NCBI RefSeq assembly: GCF_036669915.1
Contig: NC_089324.1
Coordinates: 857,344 to 921,343 of the forward strand
DNA from: Pocillopora verrucosa
Taxonomy: Eukaryota > Cnidaria > Anthozoa > Scleractinia > Pocilloporidae
Direction: 5' to 3'
Length of the DNA stretch: 64,000 nucleotides
Shown: one piece after another, positions 1 through 12,100 of the stretch
How positions within the stretch are numbered: position 1 is the stretch's first letter
Layout of the letters: each line of letters starts with the position of its first letter
The notes under the pieces: generated by a model
What the model saw: only the letters and a program-made list of their open reading frames with translations
Told to the model about the DNA's origin: nothing
The model's database searches: none
Made by a program: the position numbers and the translations under genes

Positions 1-370
1 TGCTGGAACAAAAATTGGCTTTTTAAGCCACAATATTAACAAAAATTATTGTTGAAACAAACCTGTTCATATTTTGCTTTGAATTATGAATATCTAACAA
101 GTTCTTTTCTCATGATGTGTAGGTAATCATCATTATTAAAATATAACTTGATTCTGCTTCAATTGTGATTTTAATAAAATGAAAATGGTTGTGTAAATGC
201 ATTGTTTTGCTGTAAGGTATCCATTCTACATTCCACAGCAAGTCATCATTTTAAGGCAACAAAACTACATTGCTGGGACAAGCATTTTCAAGTAAATTCA
301 CCATGCACGTGAATCAAACTGTTGCTGTGATTCTCAGTAACTTGTTGCCTAAGTGTGTCTCAGCTTTGGT
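1..370. other. 3' flank of the F-box gene
   Basis: No gene is visible. This AT-rich stretch lies downstream of the stop codon of the minus-strand F-box gene and probably contains its 3' UTR. A minus-strand ATTAAA (plus-strand TTTAAT near 170-175) is a possible but weak polyadenylation signal. Confidence 0.4.
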
Positions 371-3300
371 TTAAACACTTGGTGGAAACCAGCGATAAAC
401 TTTGACGATGCCGTCGTCCCCTGCAGCTGCAAGACAGGGACCTTGACCATCATCATCAATTGAAACAGCATTGACTGCAGATTTATTTACTTGAAGCACA
501 CAGTGGATCTTGTTAAACTGAAATGTAAATAAATATATAAAATGACCATTTGTCAAGCATCTTGGGACCTCATGTTTGAAGAGCCATTAAACAAACTGAA
601 ATTTTGGGGTTTTTGTCAACTGTTTTTTAACTATTTAACTCTTAAGCTCCCAAGATCTGATTGTTAATTCTCTCCTGTGGCTAATACCCATTTCCTTGTA
701 AATCAGTTACGTAAATTTGGTGTTAGACCATCATAACAATTTTTACCTGATAAGTTCAAGTATTCTCATTACCTGTTTGCTTGATATTGTATGGATACTG
801 TAGGTAGAAGTTGCGTGTTAATCACTTCAGGGAGTTAAAGGGTTAATAATTATTATCCAAAATTTGATTTGTGATCATCTCTTGACGCTGCCTTACTTTT
901 CCCTAAAAATTAGTTGAGAGACATATTGAGGTAACCCTCTCACTGATAAGCTTGTTTATTCTCATTGTCATTTAACCTTTAACTCCCAGATCAAATTTGT
1001 AATTCTCCTAACTGCCAACCATACAATTCTTATAATGTTAGTTCAGAGTATTTAGTATTGGATCAACTTACTATCCCCAAATAGCTATTTTTCTTTATTC
1101 TCATTACTTATCTGGTTGATAGTGCATTGATATTGTAAGGAGAAATTATGTCTTGGTCACTCATTGGAGTTAGAGGGTTAAGTGAACTATATGTGTCCAG
1201 ATATTTTGAGGAGAATTTAAATGCTGCTTCCTTCTGGGTTAAGTAATAATATGTAAATGTACCTGATTCCCCCATTTGCCGTTGAGGTGGTAGATGTACA
1301 CAGCTCCAGTAGAACTGGTTCCTACAGTGACCAAGGCTCCATGCATGGCCAAACATGTTCCACGTACAACACCAGTAGAACATGGACCAATCACTGGAAA
1401 GTTGTTCAAGATGCTGTTGTTTGAGTTACTTTCCCTAGGGAGAATAAGTGTACTCAAACAATGAAAAGATATTGAATTATAAAAGAGGGGTTGTGCATGT
1501 GGATGGCTGCCCCTCCCCTCCCCTCCTCTTTCAATTTTTGTCAATTATCAAATTAGTGGACTTAGTCTATGGACCATTTCTGTTGTCTTTCATTTTAGTG
1601 TGAGCCAGCTTAACTTGATTGAGATTGGAATTCATGAGAGACTCTTAACAGTCTGAGCTACCATCTGCCATTATTTCCTTGTTCTTTCAATTTTTATCCT
1701 CAAACAGGTTCCAAAATGAACCAAAGTAAAGACTTGGGGGCAATGAAAAGGCACCTCAGCTTAATAAATTTGGTCGATTTAGGAAATCTGGGAAGTAAAT
1801 GTGTGCAGTAATGAAGGTTGCTGGTGCTGGTGGAACTGTATGGCTGTCTTCAATATTGCACTAGGAGATACATACCAAAAAAAGAGACCATTAAGAGCGG
1901 TTAGAACAAGCACATTCTGCCCTCTAAGGACAGCACCACGAACTCTGGGTAGCAAAGGGTTGGATGCTTTTAGTCTAATAGATGACAATATTTGTTGATC
2001 TGCAATGGACCTGTAAAATAAATTTAGGAAAATGATGATTGTACATTGATATTTAGAATAGGATGATGTTTGTGAATTATTGATAAATCATAATATTAAC
2101 AATAATTTATGGAATAAAAAATATTTATTGAATCTCCCAATCAGGGCTTTTAAGACACAATGTACATCAGACATAGTTTGAAGCTACACTGGTTTGCAGA
2201 TTTAATGAATGTAACCGAAGAAGTTACAATTCATAGACCCAACGTTTCGACACTCCTGTCTAGTGCCTTCATCAGGGGTGAAAAGAGCGGTTAAAAGAGC
2301 ACCAAAAAGCGGTTTTTCTTTGCAAAAAGGAAAATTCAGCTTTATCGGAGCATACTTGCCTAACCAACCATACAATTGGGTGGGATAATTCTAAAATTAT
2401 CACTACTAATCGGCGTTACCACCAGCGCCTTTGTTTGGAGGCTTGGCACATTAACTCCGCCCACGCTCCTTTAAATCGTGACGATGGCGGTCTGCTTCCT
2501 GACGCCTATTTACACCTCGTCAGAAAAAAGGCCGCTAATTAGTGATCATATAAAAGGACCTCTTGTTGCAGCGTTTAGATCACCCCTGATGAAGGCACTA
2601 GACAGGAGTGTCGAAACGTTGGGTCTATGAATTGTAACTTCTTCGGTTACATTCATTAAATCTGCAAACCAGTGTAGCTTCAAACTATGTCTGATTGTCC
2701 ACCTGGTTGCCGTGTGAACTTTAATACACAATGTACATTATAGCAAAAGCTATCAATAAATTAATCTGAGACTCCTAATTAACAATTGTGTTTCAAAGAA
2801 AGAATTCTCTTGTGTTCTTATCACCTCCAAGATCTCATTAATACCTCTCCTCACTGTCTGCCATACAATTATGATGTTACCTTTAAGAATTTGGTATCAG
2901 ATCAACCAATAATCCCTATTATTGACATCTTTTTTTATTCTCATCACTTGTCTTCTTGATATTGTATTGATATTGTAAGGAGAAATTCTGTCCTGGTCAC
3001 TGATGGGAGTTACAGGGTTAACTACTTCATTGAGAAACTTCAAATGGGTTGAAAACAAAGAGGAACTTCATCCACATATTATATAGTATACCTGATATTA
3101 TACTTCATGGAAAGGCTATTTAAAAAGTCAATCTATTATGAGCTGCAGAAAGTATAGGGAGATGGCAAAAAATATATGTAATAAATAACAGAAAAAATTA
3201 ATTCTGAAGAAAACTGTATCATAAATCAAAGCAACTTCTATACAGCTCCTGCCAAGCTGAAGCTGGAAAATCTGTACCCTGAATTGCATCAACTTAGGAA

Positions 3301-5906
3301 GGATGTAGATGAATCTGTATATATATGTCATAAGCTATCACTTACGACAAAGCCAGCTTGCCATTTACTGTGACATATAGCAGAGTATCAGATCCCCAAA
3401 GTCTTGTGTGTTCCACCCAGTCACCTAAATTACTCAGTGTGTAATAACAAGTACAATTACCCTGGAGATAAAAAACAAAAAGTTCTCAGTTTATCCTTTA
3501 GAAAAATATTACATTTAATTTGGTACAGATAATGTTGTTGCAATCCAGTAGAGGTAAGGGGACCTGATTTTTGATCTTAGGAGGTCACACTCTAATCACA
3601 CTGTGCTTGATAAAATGCTCATTGAACTCTCTCTCATGTATGATGTCTCTTGTGGGATTTCAAAGGACTCAATTTCAGCAAATAACTAATGAGGTCAGTC
3701 AAGGTTCTGATAAACCAAAAAAATAACAACAACTGTACAAACAGTTAACTAAACTGTGCTAATGCGCCATATCCTAACAGAACAGTCCTCTGAAGCAGAG
3801 GCCAAAAATGAGTTGTCTCCAAAACTGACGCAGTTGATGGGACCATTGTGGCCATGACAGGTTGCTACAGCAACACCAGACCCTTCCTTCATGTTCCAGA
3901 TTTTAACCGAGCAGTCTCTGGAGCCTGATGCAAGAAGATCATGGGGGGTATCTGAGGGATTTTTCCATAGACCTATAGAAAAGCAATACATTGTCATCAT
4001 TATGATCGTTATCTTCATCATTATGATCGTTATCTTCATTATCATCTACAGCGTCATGGGTCTCCTGTCATACAAGGCTCAGAAATGCATTTGATACTGT
4101 CTGTTCAGGATCACACCCTTAGGCCACTGTTTAAAACATGGTTGTCAAGAAAAGTCATGCATGACAGCTACACATGATATTCAAGAAATGCACAGATTAT
4201 TATTAACATTTATTTACATCATTGCAACCAATGACTCAATTGCTTTTAATAATTGACAGGGGCCCATAACCTTGAAGCAAGCCTACATGATGATACTTTT
4301 ACCTAAAACTAATCCACAACATTGCTATGGTATACTAAACAAGGAAATTATTCAAACCTGGTGTTTGCCTCAAGGATATGGAGGTTACAGAATCAAGATG
4401 GCCTCTGAGAACCAAGACACAACATCCTGTCCACCCGTCCCAAATACAAATGACACCATCAACACCACAAGTCACAACTCTGTCCCCAGAGAATTTCACA
4501 TCCAGGACTTGGCCTACAAATTCGAGAAAACTTTTATCGATAAGTTAAATAGTAAAACAAGAGAGAAAGAATTCTACCATCATTCTGCAAGCAAAAGAAG
4601 ACTTGCAACTTTACGTTGGTCAATTCTAACATTCCTATCCCATCCTTAGTCTATCGTTAGCTGAAAAGAACCCAGGTGCATTAGCCCTTCAACCCCTTTG
4701 ATTGTTAAACAAATTCTCCTTTTCAGAACCTTAAGAAATTTACAGAGAAAGTATGGAGAATATGCATATTGATCTTAAGGTGTAAAGGGTTAATGCCACT
4801 ACTGCAGTTGTAAGCAGCAGTTCCCTTAAGAACGCTGACACAATGATCTAGCCAAATTTGAAACCAAACCTCTCAAAAACAGAATCCGGCGAGAAGTGAG
4901 ACTAACCAGCAGGTTACTGCTGAGACAGTATTTGTTCTGGTTAGTTTCGCTCAACACTATGCGATTATCTACCATTGTTTGAAAGTCCCTCTGTTTTGTT
5001 AATTATCGCATTCACCATGCTTCCTTCACTGAAACATTGGCAAGGGTGGGTCCCACATACTGGGCCTTGTTAGAGGAACGCCCTCTGCAAGGTCACTCTG
5101 CAAACTGTCACCTGAGGACCCACTCGGCAAGAGTTGTTACTTTTTCCCAGACACCAGAGACCAAAGATCTCTACTGATCCAGCTGTTTTCAAAGTACAGC
5201 AGATGCATGCGTGATTTTTTTCCTTTCTTAGCATACATTTCCCATGGCAGAATTGCCTTTGCATGCATGAGATCTTTTCGAATTCTGCCATACTCTTCAG
5301 ACTGGCTGCAGAGACAGTGAAGATGTTTTCAGTTATGGTTTTTGTCATAAGAAGTGACCAAGAAAATTACTACTCTTAGCTTCTTTGATGGGATTCTAAT
5401 TCATCACAGCAAACCCCAGGCATTTCTCTACACTGGCTGAAACTATGCTTACGGTCTTTTAAGCCCGTAAGTAAAGTCTCAAAGAAGCATAATTATCAAG
5501 CTAAAAATGCCGCCGGCAAACACGTCTAACCTGAATGTCCTTCGAGTTCAGTTATCATACAAGGCCATTTTCCAATATGACGGCTTCTGAACCACCTTTG
5601 ATAAATGGCCTTCCAATCAATGTTGTAGTTTTTCTGATAGCCTTTCTCACCAGCAGCACTTGAATGTCCAAGATGGTTGTCTGAGAATATTGTTCTATCT
5701 CCAGTTATTTCTACAAGAATATCGTATCCAATATCATCAACACAAGCTTGTCTCCATAACTGTTTATATTTAGGCTGTGCGTGCAACGCTAGCCATGTAC
5801 GGCAGACTTGCCTTGATTTAGCCAAAGAAATCGCGTCTAAATGCTTCAGAATTTCGTCTATAAGCTCCAAAGGTAGTTGAGAGAAGTTCATTAGGTAAAT
5901 TGCCAC
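371..5906 (-). CDS. F-box/WD40-repeat protein (six exons)
   Basis: Exons in order on the minus strand are 5906-5531, 3972-3755, 3461-3346, 2010-1876, 1434-1263 and 517-371. The summed length is 1164 nt (387 codons plus stop), and phases 1,0,2,2,0 match across every intron. The N-terminus (about residues 9-52, with LPLELIDEILKHLD) is an F-box, the segment that binds SKP1 in SCF ubiquitin ligases. WD40 strands follow: LLASGSRDCSVKIW and FLASASEDCSVRIW in exon 2, and LAAAGDDGIVKVYRW at the C-terminus. The middle (exon 3, with GDWVEHTRLWGSDTLLYV) has propeller-like spacing but weak WD motifs. The inferred role is a substrate-recognition subunit of a cullin-1 ligase. The exon 1-2 join gives a slightly short first WD blade, so a small frame-neutral exon may be missing there. 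The exon 2 donor (GTTTAG) is weak. I cannot assign it to a specific FBXW paralogue. Confidence 0.85.
635..846. repeat. 210-bp palindromic-end repeat, copy 1
   Basis: It opens with TTAACTCTTAAGCTCCC and closes with GGGAGTTAAAGGGTTAA, which are inverted copies. It lies in intron 5 of the F-box gene. The internal part is the subfamily with CTGATAAGTTCAAGTATTCTC. Confidence 0.75.
972..1182. repeat. 210-bp palindromic-end repeat, copy 2
   Basis: The ends are TTTAACCTTTAACTCCC and GGAGTTAGAGGGTTAA. The inside carries the subfamily marks TTGGATCAACTTACTATCCCC and TTGATAGTGCATTGATATTG. It lies in intron 5 of the F-box gene, next to copy 1. Confidence 0.75.
2168..2725 (+). mobile_element. 5'-truncated Penelope-like element with inverted repeats
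   Basis: Positions 2168-2281 and 2580-2693 are perfect reverse complements of each other over 114 bp. Between them lies the 3' end of an ORF with a Penelope-like, GIY-YIG-endonuclease type C-terminus (2318-2542). A 32-bp tail follows the right arm. The whole is bracketed by a 13-bp direct repeat ACACAATGTACAT (2155-2167 and 2726-2738). A TATA-like CATATAAAAGG follows the ORF. Inverted terminal repeats and 5' truncation fit Penelope-like elements. It sits in intron 3 of the F-box gene, on the opposite strand. Confidence 0.75.
2318..2542 (+). pseudogene. C-terminal fragment of a Penelope-like polyprotein
   Basis: A frame open from about 2318 to a TAG at 2540-2542 encodes ALSEHTCLTNHTIGWDNSK, then RYHQRLCLEAWHINSAHAPL and ends GGLLPDAYLHLVRKKAAN. 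This is the pattern at the end of the GIY-YIG endonuclease domain of Penelope-like retroelements (SAL..H....H.I.WD...I......R...EA..I). No start codon or reverse transcriptase is present, so it is a dead fragment. Recognition is from family knowledge, not a search. Confidence 0.75.
2817..3022. repeat. 210-bp palindromic-end repeat, copy 3
   Basis: The body reads ACCTCCAAGATCTCATTAATAC and ends GGGAGTTACAGGGTTAA. It is the same subfamily and orientation as copy 2. The 5' terminal palindrome is worn. It lies in intron 3 of the F-box gene. Confidence 0.7.
4681..4792. repeat. Short interspersed repeat, 112-bp type
   Basis: It starts TTAGCCCTTCAACCCC and ends GGTGTAAAGGGTTAA, with core GATTGTTAAACAAATTCTCC and GAGAATATGCATATTGATC. 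The same family recurs at 20188-20890, 57830-58056 and 59565-59792. It lies in intron 1 of the F-box gene. Confidence 0.65.
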
Positions 5907-6619
5907 ACAAATTCTCGTGGGATGCGCTCTCTTCCAGACAGCCGCCTCAACGACGGCATTCTAATGTGCAGTTAAAGAGGAATCAGTGGCTTGCAAATAA
6001 CTAGTTATTTAAATTGAGACCTTCACCAATAACATCTTTCCTGTCAATTTGAAGAACCTTCCGTAAGTGGTTGAAAATTCAACGAGAATGCAGAACCATT
6101 TTTGCGAAACAAATTACAATCACTCTGTTATGATCTTCATTTAGTATATACTGATATATGACCACATTCAGAAAATTTGCATACTTCCTACTCATTATAG
6201 TGATTTGGCTTTTCAACATGACCAAGATACCAATTACATGCGCCCTGATTGGTCAAAAACCCATCATTTACTGTACCGGTAAACCTGTCCATCGGTTTTC
6301 TGGCATAATAGCCCACTTGAGAAGTTGGGAGACCATTCGAAAAAATGATTAAGCCCTCGCCTCAGGCCCGTCGTCCAACTTCCCGCGTGGGTTATAACGC
6401 TGAAGCGTATTACTTAATTGTCTGCAATATGGAAACTCGCTACTATGTTTATAGTAGATACAGCTCTCTCCACTGTTTACAGAAGGAACAACCATGTACA
6501 TTACACATGTCAGTTCCGTCTGATTTTGGGCGACTCCATTGGGATGTTTCGTGCGATTTCGACGAGGAGGAAGGTGAAGGGTGGGGGAGGGGGGGGGGGA
6601 GTGGAGCGTGTTACGGTCC

Positions 6620-6970
6620 TTCTCTATTCCGATTTTGTATTTTGGACGCTAGCGGCCGATTTTGAATTTTTTTAGACACTAGTGGCCGATTTTTTATTTT
6701 GGACACTAGTGGTCGATTTTAAATTTTGACACTAGTGAGCAATTTTGAATATTTGATATTAGTGGCCGAATTTGGATTTTGGACACCAGAGGCCAATTTA
6801 TCATTTTTTTAAGCCAGTGGCCGATTCTGAATTTTGGAGACTAGTGGTCGGTTTTGGATTGTGGAGATTAGTGTCCTATTTTGGATTATGGACAATTGTC
6901 ATCGATTTTGGGATTTAAATGCTTGCGTTCGATTTCATTTCGGACAATAGCGTCCGACATTTCATTTTGG
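6620..6970. repeat. Degenerate minisatellite, roughly 33-37-bp unit
   Basis: About ten diverged units follow the pattern (G)GCCGATTTTG-AATTTTGGACACTAGTG. Short open frames over it are by-products. A related array lies at 24543-24792 inside the MGAT5 gene. Confidence 0.8.
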
Positions 6971-7457
6971 TATAGATCTGAAGATAAAATTTTTTCAGTT
7001 CTTAACGTGACACTACAAAAGACGATAGGCATCTCAAGACAATTTTACGACGGCACCACCGAAGCGTAATTTAAATCAAAACAATATCAATCCGTGTTTT
7101 CTGCACATCATGAAAACTTTGAGGAAAATTTTTCACTTTGAAAAGAGAGCAGTTTGTGAGAGGGCACTTTGAAAGAAAGCATTTAACCGTTTGAATCAGC
7201 CGCTTATGCCCAAAAAGGCCGTTAAATTTGCGAAGCGAGCAAGATGCGGAAAACGGCGGAATATCCTAAAACGCTGATTAGATGAAATAAAAGTCTCAGA
7301 AAAATGGAATTGCAATAAAATAAGAAAATTGTAATTTGGGGCAAAATTTACTAGCAAAACTTACAGAAGCATTGCTTGGTAATTATTGGAACCTAGAGGA
7401 TACGAGACCTGTAAGGCTTTCGAACTAACCCCTTAAATCATTATATTAGTGATGATA

Positions 7458-7591
7458 ATAGGACTGGATGGAGTCTAATTCGGTCTGTAATCATACGAGT
7501 GATAACAAAATCGCACGACCCCGCAGTGGGAGTCTGATTTGTTTATCACGAGTATGATTACAGACAGAATTGGACAACACGTAGTCTTATT
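7458..7591. repeat. Fold-back (MITE-like) repeat
   Basis: The left part contains GGTCTGTAATCATACGAGTG followed by ATAACAAA; the right part contains its imperfect reverse complement from TTGTTTATCACGAGTATGAT to TACAGACAGAATTGGAC. The arms are about 50 bp around a loop of roughly 28 bp. No target duplication could be fixed. Confidence 0.6.
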
Positions 7592-7598
7592 ACCAATG

Positions 7599-7882
7599 AA
7601 TAATAAAAATTACAATTTCCGAGAAAAGGAGAATTACCAAGTTATGAAAGAAAGGGAAAATTTTCATTAAAAGACTGACAAAGGCGTAAGTTGTTTAATA
7701 TCGTTGATGATTGAAATCGACGTTGTGATTGGTCGATTTAACCTACAACTTTGAATGTGATTGGCTTATTGAACTGTCCGATAACAAACTGTCCAATAAC
7801 AACTTGGCAAGTGAATTAGTGGAAAATAGGAGTTTTTTTTAAACCAATCACAATCAAGGAAATTGTAATTTTTATGATTAAT
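7599..7882. repeat. Inverted repeat pair, possible MITE
   Basis: AATAATAAAAATTACAATTTCC at 7599-7620 is mirrored by GGAAATTGTAATTTTTATGATTA near 7859-7882. The 240 bp between includes self-similar motifs (CAATCACAA, TTGTGATTGG). This could be a non-autonomous transposon, but ends and target duplication are unclear. Confidence 0.35.
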
Positions 7883-8637
7883 ACTGTTATCAATCATTAT
7901 GACTATTGTTAATATGATAATTTGTTACTATTTAATTAACGATTGAACGTCAGTTAGTAACTTTATTCGTGAATTACCTTTCTCTTGTACAACAAGATTC
8001 TCATAAATATATAGGATATGGCAGGTTTTCTGTTTTGCATGTGAAAACAACTCTTCGCCAACACTGCCTTCTAGCATCACTATACAACCTCTAGTTCTTT
8101 CCAATGGTATAAAAATTGTGCTCTATCAGTAGCCACATGCAGTCTTAAACTGCCTATTTTTACATCACTCTCTTCAAAACGATTTGGCTCCACACATTAA
8201 TCTTCCCGTAAAATACACTATATTACCAAAAAACTTATCATACATAGGGCTTGATGTATCACAATATCTACATTATAAAAGATTGATTTATCTTTCGGTA
8301 TGAAATTCTAAAAACTTGGTCTATACAAATTTAGCCAAAATTTGTTAATTACCTTGGAAATTCTGACCTTAATTTTGCGGTTAATCTTTCTCTTCAAAAC
8401 TCATATCACACAGAAGAAGAAAGAAGCAATGGAATCAATTTTCATTCAAACATTATACCACTTTTTTGTTAAGAAAATTTTTAGCAAAATACCAGTACAT
8501 AATCAAGAGATCAATGGACTGCTGTGAGAGAACCATGAACCCGGAAATTACGCAGGAAAAACTCCACCTTGCTAAAGTGGAAGTTAACCAAATCGGTGAG
8601 TTATAAAAAATTGTTCGTCACCAATCGATAAAATGAA

Positions 8638-8849
8638 TTAACCCTTTCACTCCCAAGATCTCATAAGTAATTCTCCTTAGTGTTTCCCATACATTTCTTG
8701 TGATCTTATTTCAAAGAGTTTGGTGTTGGATCAATCAATAATCTCCTAGTTGATAATTGTTTTGATTCTCATCACTAATCTGCTTGATACTGTTTAGAAA
8801 TTGTAAGGAGAAATTCTGTCTTGGTCAATCATGGAAGTGGAAGGGTTAA
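8638..8849. repeat. 210-bp palindromic-end repeat, copy 4
   Basis: It runs from TTAACCCTTTCACTCCCAAG to GGAAGTGGAAGGGTTAAC with the standard internal blocks GTAATTCTCCTTAGTG and TTGTAAGGAGAAATTCTG. It is intergenic. Confidence 0.75.
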
Positions 8850-9084
8850 CAACTACCAGCCCTCAAATGACGAAATCGCTTCCATGACAAGTCTGTATTG
8901 AAACCTGCTTTAAAACAAAGCGTTAAGTTTTGCCGCTATCGACTTTCCCTGCCGACCATTTTCCCACAATTCATTTTTTCCCTGTGATTTATATTCCCAC
9001 AGTCATTCAATCACAATTATGTAGTTTTTCTCGCTGTCCATTTTTCCAAAATTACATTTTCCCATAATTATTTCCCCCCTTAGT

Positions 9085-9090
9085 TTTATT
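9085..9090 (-). terminator. Polyadenylation signal of the transporter gene
   Basis: Plus-strand TTTATT reads AATAAA on the minus strand, 34 nt past the transporter stop codon. This is a plausible cleavage/polyadenylation signal, although it lies close to the stop codon. Confidence 0.45.
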
Positions 9091-9123
9091 ATGTCAGAGT
9101 TCCATTCACTAAATTGTTTTAGG

Positions 9124-12100
9124 TTACACTACTGTCAACCTATCGTACACAAAGATAATTTCCTTTTCTTCCGTAGGAATTACAAGCGCTCGTTTTTGCT
9201 GACTCTCAATGATAGGATCTTTGATACACTGAATCAGCGAAAACACAACAGCTCCGCAGATGGTCGGAGCGCCGGCTAAGAAGAATAAATTCCGATAGTT
9301 GCCTGTTGTTTCACCAAACCATCCTGAGGAACCAAAAAAGAGGGAGTTTCATTCAAATATTGAATCATTCATCTTCAAAATAGTTTTTTTTCACAGCTCC
9401 GACTGCAACAGTTATGAGACACATCTAGGTCGGAGAAGAGAAACTTACCAACTCAGGACCAACTCTGTTAAAATATTAGTCTTACTAGGAAGTCATAAGA
9501 AGGAGGACAGCTGCCTGATTAACGAGCAAAAAGGACGTCGAATGATCATTCATGGAAGCTTTAATTTAGGACTTATTTCAACCCCGAGAAAACCGTCTCG
9601 AAGAGAGATGGGATACAGAGTCTGGTGAAGTCAGAAACCCGTGACGTAACGCAACCTCATCCCTTTGAAGGGAGACGAGATCAGGACTGAATCAGCCAGG
9701 CTAGTTTCTAGGGAGGGAAAGGGCCAAGGAGACGAGGTTAAGTTCACTCTTACCTGCTGCTGGGGCACCAACCAACATAGAAAACGACATGATCATCAAC
9801 ACTGCTCCCCAGGCTACTGACATCTTTTCACGGTCCGTACATTCAAACGTCACAATGGACATGAGCCCGATAAAACAACCATCCAGCATTCCAAGTACAA
9901 CCACATATAATACGAGCATGTCATAACCCGCCGAGTAGATAGCGAGAAGAGGAGAAAGTCCGGAAAGAACCATGCAAATATTGTATAACTTTATGGTGTC
10001 CACGCGAGGAATGTCCGAGATTTTTCCGAAGATAATCTTTCCGACACCCGAACCAATTCCGATGTAAGAAAGCAAGAGCGAGCCATCCCGATGTGAGGAG
10101 CCCATCTCTTCAGCGACGCGAACCTGAAACAAAACCAAAGACAAATTCAATCAAAGTTGTGACATCAATGATTGAACTCTCCACAATGTTGGCTGAACAA
10201 TTCTTTCAAGCAGTTTCCGGAAAAATGTAATGAAACCAGTTGAATGAATTCATACGAAGATCTGTGAGGTTGACTTCGGTACTGAAAATAAATGTTAAAT
10301 TGAGTTTTGAAAGTATTGCGACATTTTTTGGTTCGAATCACCTCGCCCTTTAAATTGTCAAGAAACATCGCCGGCACTCCACTTTTAACTAATCAGATGC
10401 CAAGCTAAAACTAATCAAGACTAAGCACCACCGTTTCCCGCGTTCACAATTCTTTGAGTTCTCATCGGCTTCCTCTGATAATTTGCTTCGTTCTGATTGA
10501 TAGCTTGCGAGCAAGCTCTCATTGGCAATGCGACATGAGCGGCGAAGTCTTTGCGTTTCGAGCGTTTCCAGCTGGTGATCTATATGGGCGCGCAACATAA
10601 TTTTTTGTAGCATCTCGTGCGACCTTTGGAACTGAATTTTATCTTTTCGCGTTTTTCTCTCCTCTTTTAACATTGACAAAACGCAAGGCAGCCATTTTGA
10701 AATTTGGCGTCCTCGCTATAATCACCTCGCGTGAGCTAATTATAGCGAGATATAACGCAATCCTCGACCAATCAGAGCAGGAGAATCTCAGTAATCACCT
10801 GAGCATACAAATTCTGGAATAATCACCATTTTCTCTGGACACTTACCAAATGAACATGTGGAATAAAATATCCAAATGTTGCTATGGTTGACGCAACAGC
10901 CCAGATAATAAACCAATTATTTCTAGGAAAGCTAAGAAGTTTCTTCTTGAAGGATTTCTCGAATGTTATTTCTGTGCTTTTCACAAGTCTGTCCTTTCCG
11001 GTCTTTTTCTCGTCCAAAGGCTTGAACAAAAGCCCACAGACGGTTATAATAAGAGCAAGCCCACTCAGAAAACGATAGCAGTTTCTCCATCCAAAGGCAT
11101 CTACGATTACTTGCTGAAGTGGAGCAAGCCCAAGAGCTCCTAAATTGCTCCCAGACGTTGCTATTCCTGTGGCAAAAGAGCGTTTCTTGTCGAAATAGTA
11201 CGCCACCATTACGAGCGCTGGGAGATAGCTGATACTTGTTCCAAATCCCACAATTATCCCGTGGGTGAAGTAAATTTGATTTAAACTGGTGGCGAACGAT
11301 GACAGTAAAAGACCAATGCTGGTGAGTATTCCTCCAACTATAACAACACGTCTACATCCGTAGCGCTCACTGAGAAGGCTCCCGGGATAGCAAAAGAAGA
11401 ACAAGGAGAACTGAGCGATGGATCCCACCCATGCTGTTGGAGAAGAAAACACAGTTAGAATTGAGCTGCATCCTACTTTTGCTTGTCTTCCCTAAAATAA
11501 AATGTGCGGAACAAGTCCCTCCCTGTGCCGTCCCCCCCTTGCCACAAGGTGTGGTCAAATCATAGAACTTGTTGATTGACTTAAACAACTTGCCCCATCA
11601 TGCGTGCCATCTTATGTGCTTTCAAGGGGGGCTTTGCACGCAATCACGGCAGTAACAAGTAAATTTTCCCGACTAAGTAATTGACACTTGAGGTTGCCGG
11701 TATGACCCGGTAGTTTTTCCTACTTTGTTCAGCGGTCCTTCCCTATTTTGTAACAATGCACACATTTTTCTTTTGCTGCCAACTGAGGCAATGCTTTTCT
11801 AGCTTTACTTGTGGATTAGTTGGACACTGTGCACCAATAGCACTGATCCTCGATCGATGACACTTCGTTCGACAATCGGTCGAAATTTGTAGACAAGCGA
11901 CGAAGTGCTGATCAACATTGGGCGATGTTCTACGGCTGGACACCCAAATCCCGCCAAAAAACTGCCCTACAAATCGTTCCGGAAATCATAAATTCATTTT
12001 CCTACCGATATCTCGGTCGACACTCGCTCGACAGCCGACGCACGTAGGTTCTTTTCTTCAGACGTAAGCACGTACGTCAGGGAAAGACGATTCTGGAATA

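Larger units (their letters stand above)
5907..9123. other. Spacer between the F-box gene and transporter 3' end
   Basis: No gene is seen. The first few hundred bases upstream of 5906 should hold the F-box gene's promoter, but no TATA box stands out. The rest carries a degenerate minisatellite (6620-6970), a fold-back repeat (7458-7591), a second inverted pair (7599-7882), one 210-bp repeat (8638-8849) and simple AT-rich sequence. Confidence 0.5.

Noticed and set aside
4272..4649. Plus-strand open frame of 125 codons
   Set aside because: No recognisable domain or splice context. It lies antisense inside an intron of the F-box gene.
5070..5348. Extra F-box gene exon around 5099-5170 (minus strand)
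   Set aside because: It can be spliced in one frame, but the translated sequence has no WD features, and the model without it already keeps frame.
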